Origin: Lentinus brumalis
Lineage: Eukaryota > Basidiomycota > Agaricomycetes > Polyporales > Polyporaceae
DNA: 64,000 nucleotides
Assembly: GCA_001792895.1 (NCBI GenBank)
Contig: MARA01000061.1
Location: 111,246-175,245, forward strand
Reading direction: 5' to 3'
Shown: positions 1 to 10,297 of the stretch, one piece after another
How positions within the stretch are numbered: the first letter of the stretch is position 1
Layout of the letters: every line of letters begins with the position of its first letter
Made by a program: the position numbers and the translations under genes
Notes under the pieces: generated by a model
What the model was told of the DNA's origin: nothing
Database searches by the model: none
Seen by the model: only the letters and a program-made list of their open reading frames with translations

Positions 1-762
1 ACTAGGTGCCCGTAGGTGCCAATAATCGTTCTTTGAAACCTGTGCGACTTTGTGTGAACGAGCCCGGCGCGTGTGGTTTGACGGCGGTGGTGCCGGATTA
101 GGCAGGTGCTGTGGATCGTCGATTGCGTCCGCTAACTGTGTCTAGAAGCAGCGTCGTCGGGAGCCCCGCACGTCGCCCGCGACGTTCACTCGTCGGACCG
201 CGGGGAGCATGACGCAATCGCGCTCTCGGACGGACTCGAGGAGATGGATGCGACGTTGTCCCAAACCACGACCCTGAACGTGAACTACCCGGAGTCGCAT
301 TGCCAGTCCGTTCTGATCACCTACTGTGAGTCGGTTTCCTGCTACCGCCAAGGACCAAGTGTATCATCGTAGCGACTGACAGTGACTTGAAAAGATCCCG
401 CATACAGGCACGGACAGACACCACCGTCAGACCCCACGATGCCGAAAGCAGAGCGCCTCCCGGACTCGTCGTTCTCCGAGCCCTCCGAGCCGTCCCAGTT
501 ACGCCCGGACGAGAAGCCCGCGGCGACGCTCCGCGGCGAGCAGGAGGAGAACCCGCAGCTCGTCGCGCACAGCAGGGGCAGGCAGGCCGGGGACGCGAAG
601 GGTGCCAACGCCGGGTCCTCCCCGGGGCGCGCAGGTGGTGGTGCTGGAAAGGATCGCGACGAGGGGGGAGGCCGAGGAGGGAAGAGAGGCCCGCGCGAGG
701 CGGATGAGGAGAAGCGGGCGGACGTCGCTGGGGGGTTCAACGTCGGTCGGTCGAAGCTCTAA
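1..762 (+). CDS. Possible 3' part of an unknown gene (5' end outside window)
   Basis: Low-confidence model. An open stretch from about 144, after an intron-like tract ending in tctag, reads an acidic, Ser/His-containing segment that includes 'EEMDATLSQTTTLNV'. It can be spliced at about 330 (gtgagt) to about 400 (aaag) into a frame that stays open to a stop at 760-762. The C-terminal 110 residues are hydrophilic, rich in Gly, Arg, Glu and Pro, with no domain I recognise. A stand-alone 107-residue ORF starting at 439 is the alternative. The tract before 144 contains stops in all frames and looks like an intron or an untranslated region. No function is proposed. Confidence 0.3.
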
Positions 763-1085
763 GGGGCGAGGACGTCGGCGGTCGTACCAGCTGAGCCTCT
801 GAGATCTGAGAGTTTGAGAGTTTGAGAGACGGTAGACGATGGCTTGCAAGGGCGATGTCGGACAAGTCGTGATCCGGAGTCATTGTACGTTATATTGTAC
901 CCGCAGAAAGCATTTAATCGAACCAGCACGGCGCGCACCTCATGACAGCGACGAGCAGACATACTTCAATTTCAGCCGATGGTACAGTAAGTACAGTAGT
1001 GACGCGGGGGACCTCGGACACCGCCTGTTAAGAACACAGCTAATCAGACGCCCTCAGCCACAACCGCGTTGTGGCACCGAACATC
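763..1085. other. Intergenic, 5' flank of the Nnf1 gene
   Basis: There is no ORF with gene-like character. The tract is presumably 3' flank of the left gene and promoter/5' UTR of the kinetochore gene starting at 1086. I see no clear TATA box. Confidence 0.4.
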
Positions 1086-1928
1086 ATGGCGACGAACGCG
1101 TCGACCCAAGCAGGCAGCAAACGGTGGACGTATTTCCACTCGGCACTGCAGCTAGCAATACAAAGATCCGCGCACAAGTGGACGTGAGTCCTATGCGCCA
1201 TTCGAACGCGTCGAAACGACCGGACTGATCGCCTTCTGCAGATATGAGGATTTTGCCGAATGTTTCTCGCTATGGTGCGATGAGCAGCCCGAGAACGCGG
1301 CCACGATCTTCAATTTGGTGTCCAGCCGTCTGGAGTCATCGATAACGGTGAGGTTCGTCGCTGCTGACGCGTCGTGCACGCGTGCTCATGCGGCAGTAGG
1401 AGAACTGCGAACAACTGTTCAAAAAGTACAACGTGAAAGAGAACCTCGACAACCTGCACGCCGTCGTCACCGCCGCCCGCGCCCGGAAGCAGGCCGGGTA
1501 CGACGGCAAGGACGTGTGGCGGGAGGACCTGCAGCCCCGCGCGGCCGTCCGGGCGCGGACCATCCCTCTCCTCGAACAGGAGCGGGACCGTCTGCGGGCT
1601 GAATTAGCGCAGGTACGTTGACGCTTCGCTCTCGTCGATCTCCCGCGTCTGGCTGACTGCTCGTGCACGCAGCTCACTGCGGAAAACTCGGGTCTGCAGT
1701 CGGAGATGGAGCGGAATGTGCGAGCCAAGGACGAGGCCGATCGCGACGCTGCACGACTGCTTGACGTGCTGGACAAGGTGAGGGCGTCCCCCTGCTACCC
1801 GCTACCATGTGAGCTATCGCTGATGTGGATGATGCACGCAGGCTCTCGCAAAGTGGGACCGGATGCCGCTGGACAAGGTTGAACAGTGGACGTTGGGGGC
1901 CGCGGAGGAAGCCGGGAGCAGAGCTTAG
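1086..1928 (+). CDS. NNF1: Kinetochore MIND/Mis12 complex subunit Nnf1 (PMF1-like)
   Basis: Five exons (1086-1183, 1242-1347, 1400-1612, 1673-1777, 1842-1928) give 202 residues in continuous phase, about the length of yeast Nnf1. After a short N-terminus comes the family's signature helix region (about residues 33-90): a 'DFAECFSLWC' block, then 'QLFKKYNVKENLDNL' and a Lys/Arg-rich helix. The C-terminal half is a predicted coiled coil (Leu/Glu/Arg heptads, about residues 105-175). In known biology Nnf1 pairs with Mtw1 in the four-subunit Mis12/MIND complex, which links centromeric chromatin to the Ndc80 microtubule-binding complex. The start is the first ATG in frame. The assignment rests on pattern recognition of the Nnf1 domain; a generic coiled-coil protein is the alternative. 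Confidence 0.72.
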
Positions 1929-2649
1929 TGGAAGTCTGTACAACGGGGGGACGCAGGATGGGCCCGGGATCTTTGACTCCGTTCTGCCATGAGTACTGAG
2001 CTTGGGTGTTGTACGATTACATGTAACCATACGGCTCGAGGCCGCCGGCGGTGTACACTAGTCACGATGGCGCGCGACTGAGTTGCGCTGGTCGCATAGC
2101 CTCTTGCAAGGTCCGGCGAGCACGTTCGTTTGTCAGATATCTCGGCCGGAAAAGGCTGCGGCGAATACTCTCTCGTAGACTGACAACCGTGTGCACCACT
2201 TCTGTGAGTGCGAGGGCCGTGCCGCATACCAGTGTACCGTGTGGCGCTACGTATCTATGGATGCATGGAATCGACCTCCGCATGTTCAAGGCCAGATGGC
2301 CCGCGATCTGCGCACACGACGTGGTCATGGGCCGCAGACCAGAGACAGCCCTGGGAGGCAGCTTGACAGCACCGACATGCGCGGGTTGGGCTCTGTGTCG
2401 TATATAGGAGATACTTACCTGCAGTAGAGTAATTGAAAGGCCCGGAAAGCGGCGTACGCACACGCTAGTAGCGTTTTGACACACAGTCCACAGACGTCGC
2501 TCACGGGAGCCTGCCGACGACGCGGCGAGGCAACAAGGTTTGCGGCAGAAAACAGGCAATAAAACCACAAGATCCGCGAGCGCCACAAAAGGACCACGGA
2601 GGAACCTAGAGTTCCGCAGTAGATGGGGTAACGGCCACGCCATAGAGGG
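1929..2649. other. Intergenic region between convergent genes
   Basis: This is about 720 bp between the Nnf1 stop and the stop of the minus-strand RRM gene. ORFs on both strands are short, overlap one another and have no recognisable domain. It probably holds both 3' UTRs and terminators. Confidence 0.4.
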
Positions 2650-4092
2650 TTATGCCTCGGTGGCTTTGGGCTTCTTTTTCTGTGAAGAGAGTTAGCGGCC
2701 AGCAGATACGGAGGAGGTCAGGACGAAGCATAGCCGTCGCATAGACTCAGATAGCGGAGACACGTACATATGCAACAGCTTCGAAGTCGTACTTGATGCC
2801 AGCCTCCTCAAGCTTCCGCTTGCGCTGCTCCTGACGCTTCAGCAGCCGCGCTTCTGCCCTTGCCGTCTCCTCCACTGTCCGAGGCTAAGAAAGACCCGCG
2901 TGAGCTCGACTGTCAGCACGCCAGGTGATGCGACACGTACCTTGTTGTGGGCAACTCTCACTACCCGGTCGCGGGGAACGGCCCGCCACTTCTTGTTCGA
3001 CCCAACCCAGAGCTCCGGGTGTACCTGATCCTTGGGGATGACCTTGCAAGTGAGGATGTGGCCCATGAGAAGGTAGTTGTCCATCGTCTCTGCAACGATT
3101 TTAGCGACGGAGGATGAGTCGAACTCAACGAAGCCGTAGTGCTTCGGCTTCCCGGTCTGATGATGGGTGGGTCAGCGTACTTGGTCTTGACTGCGAAATA
3201 AGAGGGATGGAATGCACCTTTTTGTTGCGCGACAGTCGTAGCCTCGTCACAGTCCCAAATTGCGAGAAGTACGCGCGCATCTGGTCCTCGTAGAATCCGT
3301 GAGGTATCCGTCCGAGGTAGATGACGCCTCGATCCTCAGTCTGCAGGAATAATAAGCATGAATGATAGCAGGGTGGTGTGGGCGGGAACGTACAGGTTTA
3401 CGCTTGGCCTTCTCCAGCTTGCGCTTCACCGTCTCGTCGTCTCTCGCGATGGTCGGCAGCTTGCCGATGTCGATGCCAGGAATGTCATCCACCATCTCGT
3501 CCTCATCAGAGGAATCGTCGTCGTCCGACTCGAACCCGTAGAACTCGTCCTCCTCCTCCTTCTCCGACTGCTCCTCTGCTGCCTCTTCTGCCTCCTCCTC
3601 TGGCTGCGGTTGGGGCTCGGGGGCGGCCTTCGCCTTCCTCTTTTTCTTCTTGTCCCCCGTCTCAACCTTCTTCTCCTCGACTGCCGGGGCGGGCTCGGCG
3701 ATGCTCGCACGCTTCTTCTTCGTCTCCTTCAGAGGTTGCGCACTCGTCTCCTGCTCTGCTGGCTCCGCCGCCTTCCTCTTCCGCTTCTTCTCGCCCGACA
3801 CCTCCGTCTTCTCATCAGGCTTGGGCTGCTCGACAACGACCGCGCTTTCCTTCTTCTTCCTATCCTTCTTCGCGTCAGCCTTCACAGGCTCTGCGACCTC
3901 CTTCGCGCCATCTTCGGACTTCATCTTCGCCTTCTTGGGTTTGGAGGACGACGGGTCCGCAGGGGCGGCCGCAGGCTGCTGCTCGACAGTCTTTGCCTTC
4001 TTCGCCTTCACCGGAGCGTCCGCCTTGAGGTCCTGAGACTTCTTCTTGGCGAGTCTAGCAGGTTTTTCTGAGGTAGCAGTAGCCTTAGCCAT
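2650..4092 (-). CDS. NOP15: Nucleolar RRM protein, Nop15/NIFK-like ribosome biogenesis factor
   Basis: Five exons on the minus strand (4092-3394, 3340-3218, 3156-2941, 2884-2768, 2679-2650) encode 394 residues. Residues 1 to about 225 are disordered and charged: Lys-rich clusters, then an acidic run ending '[14 protein letters not shown]'. A single RRM follows (about 235-315) with RNP2 'GVIYLGRIP' and RNP1-like '[11 protein letters not shown]'. After it comes the family's conserved extension ('[10 protein letters not shown]', '[11 protein letters not shown]') and a basic C-terminal helix. Nop15 and its animal counterpart NIFK act in the nucleolus in 60S subunit assembly and ITS2 processing. 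The start at 4092 was chosen because residues further upstream in the same frame lie in the shared 231-bp promoter with CDC16. The long Lys/Glu N-terminus is typical of basidiomycete nucleolar proteins and makes this longer than yeast Nop15 (about 220 residues). Confidence 0.85.
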
Positions 4093-4323
4093 AGTTGTGC
4101 GGGTGACAGAGTCGAGAATGAAGTGAGCCCAAATTTTGGGAAGCGCGATCGAACGTAGACGCCTGAAATGCAGCCACGTGGTCGAGTACACGGACGCGTT
4201 CGTGCGCGTTCAGCGAGCTGCTTCCTTGAACCACCACCTCCTCCGTCCTCGCTTCCCCGTCGCGCTCGACGACGCGTACGTCTTGCTGGCTGACGACAAG
4301 GGCGCGGTAAATAGCAAGAGAAT
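4093..4323. promoter_or_regulatory. Compact divergent promoter, NOP15-like / CDC16
   Basis: Only 231 bp separate the two start codons, so the promoters and 5' UTRs of the ribosome-biogenesis and APC/C genes must share this stretch. No canonical TATA box is visible; 'gtaaatagcaag' near 4308 is AT-richer than its surroundings. Confidence 0.5.
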
Positions 4324-7014
4324 ATGGCAGCGACACCCCCATCGGGCTTCGCAATCCCGCGAGCCCCGTCTCCGTCTGGGTCGCGTCCGCGCCACTCTTT
4401 GAACTCATCGTTCTCGTTCGGACCCCAGCCACTACTTAGCAGCCTGGCGGATACAACTACCAGCGGGGTGTCGAACCACAAGTCCCTCTTTGACCCTAGT
4501 CGGTCGGTACTACAAACCTCTCCCGTCCGGTCCCCTCGGATATCACGAAGAACGAAGACGACGGGCAGCAGACACCCCCTCGCGAATGATACCACGGATG
4601 TTTTCCAGGATGATGCGGACGATGAGGGAGATGAGGATGCGCCCGAGTGGGGTGTCGTAGAGCGGATGCGGCTATGGAGGCACGATGCACTCATGCAGCA
4701 TCTGTACGATTCTGCCTCCTTCTGGGGAGACAAAATCCTTAGTTGGACCAGTGAGTGGCTCGCGCGTTGCAGCTTCACATCAACTTACCACTTCCTCAGA
4801 TGACCCAAATGACGCGTTCTGGTTGGCACAGACGTTCTTCCTCAAGCATGAGTACTCGCGCGCCGAGAGGCTCCTCACGCGCCCGTTCCCCGCCCTCACA
4901 CCACGCCCTCCAGCTGCCACCAATGGCGCGTTCCAACCGCCCTTTGCGCCTGCGTCAAACGCGAAGGGAAAGGGACGAGAGGTGCCGCCTCCATCCCCAG
5001 GAGGCGGCTCTTTGGGAGACACTCTCGCGCCAGGTGTGCAGCGTCTGCCTGTAGGCCCGGGTGAGATGATCGACGTCGCAATCCAGTTCGACGAAGGAGT
5101 GTCGCGCTTGGTGGATATGAGTGTTGCGTGCCGATACCTCGCCGCGCAGTGCCAGATGCGGCAGGGCAAGTGGAATGACGCGCTCGAGATGCTTGGGGAG
5201 ACGAACCCATTCCGCGGGGGAGCAGAGGCCGGGCTGGAACCTGATGGGGGAATCAAGGTGTGTTCTCTGTAACAGGCTCACGACAAGCGACGATGAACCG
5301 AACGCGCAGATCGAAGCATCCATGTGCAATCTCCGTGGCCTGCTGATGCTGAAGTTGAACCGTGGCGACCAAGCGAAGCACTGTTTCATGGAAGCTCTGG
5401 CTCTTGACGTCAGGTGCTATGAAGCATTCGAGCATCTCGTGAACGGAGAGATGATGACGCCTGAAGAAGGTCCGTATACGCCCTCCATCCCAGTCGGGCG
5501 AGTGCTGACATTCGCTCCTACAGAGTGGCAGTTTGTGCAGGCACTTGCGTATCGCGAGCAAATACCGTCAGATGCTGAATTCGTGCGCCTCATCTATGTG
5601 TCGCGCTTGCGCAAGTACAAACACTCGGACGAACAAGCTCTCGTACGGAGGCAACTGGTCGAAGACTACAACCTTGGCGACAACCCAGACGTACTATTCA
5701 GCTTCGCGGACGCCCTTTTCACTCAGTTACGCTGGGCGGATTGCTTCGCAGTGACCTCTCGGTGGGTGTACTAGACTTCCACAGCATGTTTGCACCTGAC
5801 GCGTTATACGCAAACCTGCAGGATACTCGGCCTTACCGACGTGCATAAGAACACGATGCCACTACACATAGCGTGCATGTACCACCTCAAGCATCTTAAC
5901 CCCAAACTCTTCCTACTGGCACATGAGCTTGTGGATAGGGAGCCCGAGAACGCGATCAGCTGGTACGCGGTAGGGATCTGGTACATGTGTATCGGCAAGT
6001 ACCAGGAAGCCCGAACGTACTTCAGGTACGTCCACTAGCCTTTCCTGTAATCGTCCTCGGTCATCTGACATCGTGTACTCAACTCACAGCAAAACATCTC
6101 TCATGGACCCGCGTTTCGCTCCGGCATGGATCGCCTTCGCGCACGCGTTCTCCTTCGAGGGCGAGCATGAACACGCAGTCACCGCGTACTCGACATGCGC
6201 GCGACTATACACGGGCTCGCACCTTCCGCTAATGTTCGTCGGGATGGAGCACATCATCCTCATGAACCGGCAACAGGCCGAAGAGGCGCTGCTTGCGGCA
6301 AACCACATGTGCGAAGCGGACCCACTCCTGTTCAACGAGCGGGGAGTCATGGCGTTCATGAACGAAGAGTACGTGCCGTCGTCGGTGTAGCGCTGCGATT
6401 CGATGCACTGACTGATGTCGCGCCCGACAGCTACGAGACGGCGGCGAAGTTGTTCGAAGCTGCCATTGAACTCGCGCAAGTTGTTCAGACGTCTCAGTCA
6501 GCGTGGGTCCCGACGTTCCTCAACCTCGGCACCTCACTCAGAAGACTGAAGTGAGTAGCTCCCTGGTCATCGCCCTTTCTGCAATTGACGTCGTGTTCAT
6601 CGCCGCAGCCGCTTGCCAGAGGCCAAAGCCGCATACCAGCGTGTCCTTGAGATCGACTACCGGAACGTCGAAGCTCTATCGTTCATGGGCGTGACGCTGC
6701 ACCTAATGGGTAACACCGAGGCCGCCATCGTCAAGTACCACGAGGTCAGCCACATTGTGCCTGCTCGTTCCCCGCCCTTGCGCTGACAGAGATGCACACC
6801 CCAGGCTTTGAGCATACAACCGATCAACGGCTATGTCTTGGAGCTGCTCGACATGGCCCTCGAGGCAAGCGCAGATATGGGTCCGTTCGGCGCCAAGGGT
6901 CCTCCGGGCGGCGAGGAGAACTGGGAGAAGCAGATGCGCGAGCACCGGGACAAGGGCAAGGGCAAGCAGGTAGCGCAGGAGATGTCCTCAATTGAAGAGG
7001 ACACGAGTATGTAG
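4324..7014 (+). CDS. CDC16: Anaphase-promoting complex subunit Cdc16/Apc6 (Cut9)
   Basis: Nine exons (4324-4750, 4800-5257, 5310-5469, 5524-5761, 5822-6025, 6090-6368, 6431-6550, 6609-6744, 6805-7014) give 743 residues in unbroken phase. A Ser/Pro-rich N-terminus (about 1-105) precedes a helical tetratricopeptide-repeat solenoid. Clear TPR pieces include 'KLFLLAHELVDREPENAISWY', 'EARTYFSKTSLMDPRFAPAW' and 'AKAAYQRVLEIDYRNVEA'. The order of blocks is that of Cdc16/Cut9: the conserved 'DPNDAFWLAQ' region first, then the C-terminal TPR array. The protein is a scaffold of the APC/C ubiquitin ligase, holding the TPR arm that binds co-activators in the nucleus. It is somewhat longer than S. pombe Cut9 (about 670 residues) because of N- and C-terminal tails. 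The C-terminus after the last TPR is polar and Lys/Glu-rich. Confidence 0.92.
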
Positions 7015-7132
7015 TCTGCTCGTGTTGTGCGATGGTGCCATGTGTTGTCTTGTGCAGTATGTATGTGATGTGTACTCGTACTTACAGAAGATGCAGTCTG
7101 CAAGCGTCCCGCGACCTGGATGCGAGAATCAA

Positions 7133-8207
7133 CTATGCGTACTCAGCCTTCTTCATGGTATCCCGCTCGTATCGTGGTGGCTCTTCGTCACTGAGCCATG
7201 GCCGGCTGCCGGCGTAGCCCCATGCGTATCCGAGGGCCTTCCCACTTATAGGTGGTGGCCTCCAGAACATTGCCTGGATGGCTGGTTCGTCCCGCGCCTT
7301 TCCCCTCCGTCGCTTCCGCTTGGCCGTCTCTTGGGGTTCCCGAGCGGTGACCGCTGGACAGCACGATGCTTTGTGTTCATGCGGTGACGGTTTGACCTCG
7401 ATTTCTGGATGGATTTGTGCGACCCGAGGTGGTTTCGGAGGTGATTTGGGTCGCTCCAGGACGAGAAGGGGCACATTCGTGTCCGGAACTTGCGCTACCA
7501 ACCGAAGTACCTTCTTATACGAAGTAGATGCGGACTACGCAACCATGAACATCAGATGTGCAGTGTGAAGAAGGGATGAGACTCACGATACTCGGTTTTT
7601 TGGATTCCGCCACAACCCAAGCGAAGTCGACGGCAACCTCGCGCGCGCGGGCAGCTCTGCGCTCCGCCTCTGCTGCAGTATCCTCCGCCGCAGGGGCATA
7701 TGAGCTACGCAACTCGAAGTGAGGCTTCGAATTGCTGGAAAGGATGTATACGTGGGATAAACGTACATTATCTTAGGCGGGGCCTTCGGTGCGAGGACGA
7801 TAGGTTTCGGTTGCGACACGCCAGAGAGTAGTCGGAATGCTATGATGTATACCATTGTTAGAGCGCAGGGAGGGGGGAGGGGGAGAACAAGGCAAGTAGG
7901 ACGCACGGACGGCAACTTCCTCTGTGACCGCATCTTCCTGCTCTGTATCCTGCTGCCCATCCCCTTCAGCCTTCCTCCGCTTCTTCTTCTTCCTGGACGC
8001 GTCATTGTCCTCTACATGCGTTGGCGAGACTTCCTGAAAGGTCCTCTTTAGAATGTTCTCCAGCCGGGCGACGAGCTGCGCATGCTCGGGATCCTGGGTC
8101 TCGACGGGTAGTTGCTCTTCATCTTCGAGGTCGTCGTTTAGAGCGGCTCGAGAAACAATTGTAGTTGACTTCAGGAGTAGAGATGGATTTGAGTATTTGG
8201 GGATCAT
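7133..8207 (-). CDS. Unknown conserved-looking basic protein
   Basis: Four exons (8207-7907, 7839-7767, 7734-7587, 7513-7133) join in phase to 300 residues. An in-frame ATG at 8294 would add 29 residues. Visible features are an acidic patch, a Lys/Arg cluster ('RKKKKRRK') like a nuclear localisation signal, an Ala/Glu/Arg-rich helix, a Pro-rich segment ('ERPKSPPKPPR'), a second basic cluster ('KRKRRRGK'), and a C-terminal block rich in Trp, Gly and Pro ending 'YERDTMKKAEYA'. I do not recognise the family. The clean phase of all three introns and the ordered C-terminus argue for a real gene. A nuclear location is only inferred from the basic clusters. The gene is tail-to-tail with CDC16, 118 bp apart. 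Confidence 0.6.
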
Positions 8208-8294
8208 AGTCGTTGTCAGTCGGTGTGCGCACGTTGAGTCGGTCGGGGATGTGATCTGGATCTCAGATCTATGCAAGATCTCGACACTGGACAT

Positions 8295-9247
8295 ATGTTA
8301 ACGGGGTTAAGTTTTGTCCCCCGAGCTGTCTTCATCCTTTCGTATTACTATCATATGCATCATTGAGACGCATCTAGTGCCTGCACGTTTACTTTGAGAC
8401 TCTACGGATCGACCGTCACGCGGAATTTGTAGAGGAAAAATGACCCGCGAGACTCCCGAGCCCCCATGTAGGTGGTACCGAAGAGGACGTCTCGTGTTGA
8501 CTTCAATGTGTCGCTGTGTGTGTGTGGATCGCGATGCCGGCCATCCAAAACGCTTCCAGTCGTCCCAATAATTTTAGGAGTGATATTATTTTTGGATCGA
8601 CTGTACTTTGGATCGACCTGGTCGTTCGGTATTATAGAGGGGTGCTCCGTGCATCTCCCAGCTTCGACCGTCCCACTAATGTATTCTGGTCCTTTGCTAG
8701 TCTTTATTCGCCGCGATGCGCTTGTCTTCCGAGTATGTAGCCCCTTGCGTGAAGGAGTACTGCTCTGCGGCACAGGAAATGCTGCAAAAAAGTTTACTGG
8801 AGACTGGAGTTGCGCCGCAGTGGGCTAGGTGCTCAGCTCGTCAAGAGCACGAGTGGCATACAGCGTAGATCTGGTGAACGTGCGAGAGGCAAGAGCAGCG
8901 CGTTCGTGGACCGAGCATCGGAGAGAGCCAAACCGGGGAACACGCATGACGTCCGGGCGGCTCGCTTCCCGCGCGGCGCCCACGCCTCTCCTTCCCCCGC
9001 CTCCGAGCACCCTCAGCAACGGCCATCGCTCCCGCACGCCCCCCACCCAGGACCCCTACACACTCACGCCGCAGCCCCCTGCGCTCGCCTCCGTCTCGTG
9101 CTGCTCACCCCGCTGCGCCCCGACCCGACGGACCGCCCCTGCTGAGTTCTTTGTGCTGCAGCATCCTCCCGCAGCACGCGGTGACACCTATACGCACCTC
9201 ATAGCATCACACCACCGCTGTCGACCCCCAGTAGCGTACTCATAGCC
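8295..9247. other. Intergenic region, promoter side of MAF1
   Basis: About 950 bp lie between the start of the unknown minus-strand gene and MAF1. ORFs here overlap on several frames with no domain. The last 300 bp are C-rich with many 'cacctc/ctcccg' runs, as in pyrimidine-rich promoters of highly expressed fungal genes. I see nothing else. Confidence 0.4.
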
Positions 9248-10297
9248 ATGAAGTACATCGAGATTCCCGACCTTTCGCGCCTCGCCCAAGCACTGACCCA
9301 CGAAGGGCCCGAGTGCTCTGTCCACACGCGCATAGAGGCATACAGCTGCAAGAACACGAACCGCGACAAGAAGCTCTTCCGCAACCTCGAGAACGCGTAC
9401 ATCGACGAGGTCTCCCACTCACCTCCGCTTCCCTCCGACATGGCCCTCGACCGCGAGTCCGAGATGACCCCCTTCGGCCCCATGCAGGAGAGCCAGTCTC
9501 GGAAGACCCTCTACCTTCTCATCGCGACCCTCAACGTCGCCTTCCCCGACCACGAATTCTCCGACGTCCGCCCGTCTCACTTCAACCGTGAGGAGAGCGG
9601 CGCGGGCGTCCTCAACGCCCTCAGCACCACCCTCCTCTCGCCGCGCCCTGCCGGTCTGCACGCACCTCGTACGTACTCGTCTTACCCGCCCTCGTCCCCG
9701 GACTTCTTCCCCAACTCCGTCCCCACGTCCTCCTCCCCACTCGAGTTCTATGTCAAGCCGAGCCCCCGCGCACCGTCCAGAGCCATCTCCGGCACCCACC
9801 CGTCGCTCTATCAGTGTCTCAACACGCACATCGACCTCGCGGACTGCGAGGTGTACTCGTACACACCTGACATCGAATTCGACCCCCACGCGAACGACTA
9901 CTCCGACGAGGAGGATGACGTCGCATCCGTCGGGGACGAAGACTCGGACGATGAGGACACCCAGTTCCAGTTCGACGACTACGATGTCGACGAGCAGCCT
10001 GGCCGGCGGAGTACCGGCTCGAGCGACGACTCGGACGCGCGACCCTATGGCCGACCGCGGCGGCGCGGCGCCCTCTTATGGAGCTCGCACTGGTTCTTTT
10101 TGAACCGCAAGATGAAGCGCATCCTCTTCATCTCCATCTGGGCGCGGTCGAAGGGAGTCGGGCTGATCCCATGGACGGAACGAGATGTCGTCCGCGGGTC
10201 GCCCGGGAAGGTGTCGAACGAGCGGTTCCTTGGCTGGGAGGGTGCGGTCGGTGCTGGCGCGCGGGCGATGGGCCTGAGTGTGAGTGCGAACGTGTAA
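9248..10297 (+). CDS. MAF1: MAF1, repressor of RNA polymerase III
   Basis: This is a single uninterrupted exon of 349 residues, unusual here because almost all neighbours have introns. N-terminal Maf1 box A (about 1-50) contains 'MKYIEIPDLSRLAQAL' and 'RIEAYSCKNTNRDKKLF'. Box B/C follows after a Ser/Pro-rich insert: 'SRKTLYLLIATLNVAFPDHEFSDV' is split across the domain, then 'SLYQCLNTHIDLADCEVYSYTPD', then the C-terminal 'GALLWSSHWFFLNRKMKRIL' core. An acidic linker (about 210-245) precedes the last core segment. Maf1 binds Pol III and blocks tRNA and 5S transcription under starvation, under control of TOR and PKA phosphorylation. The Ser-rich insert (about 130-185) is the likely phosphoregulated region, by analogy. 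The start is the first ATG and matches the family N-terminus. Confidence 0.93.
   Translation: MKYIEIPDLSRLAQALTHEGPECSVHTRIEAYSCKNTNRDKKLFRNLENAYIDEVSHSPPLPSDMALDRESEMTPFGPMQESQSRKTLYLLIATLNVAFPDHEFSDVRPSHFNREESGAGVLNALSTTLLSPRPAGLHAPRTYSSYPPSSPDFFPNSVPTSSSPLEFYVKPSPRAPSRAISGTHPSLYQCLNTHIDLADCEVYSYTPDIEFDPHANDYSDEEDDVASVGDEDSDDEDTQFQFDDYDVDEQPGRRSTGSSDDSDARPYGRPRRRGALLWSSHWFFLNRKMKRILFISIWARSKGVGLIPWTERDVVRGSPGKVSNERFLGWEGAVGAGARAMGLSVSANV

Noticed and set aside
3358..4071. 237-codon Leu/Arg-rich plus-strand ORF
   Set aside because: Antisense of the Lys/Glu-rich exon of the Nop15-like gene.
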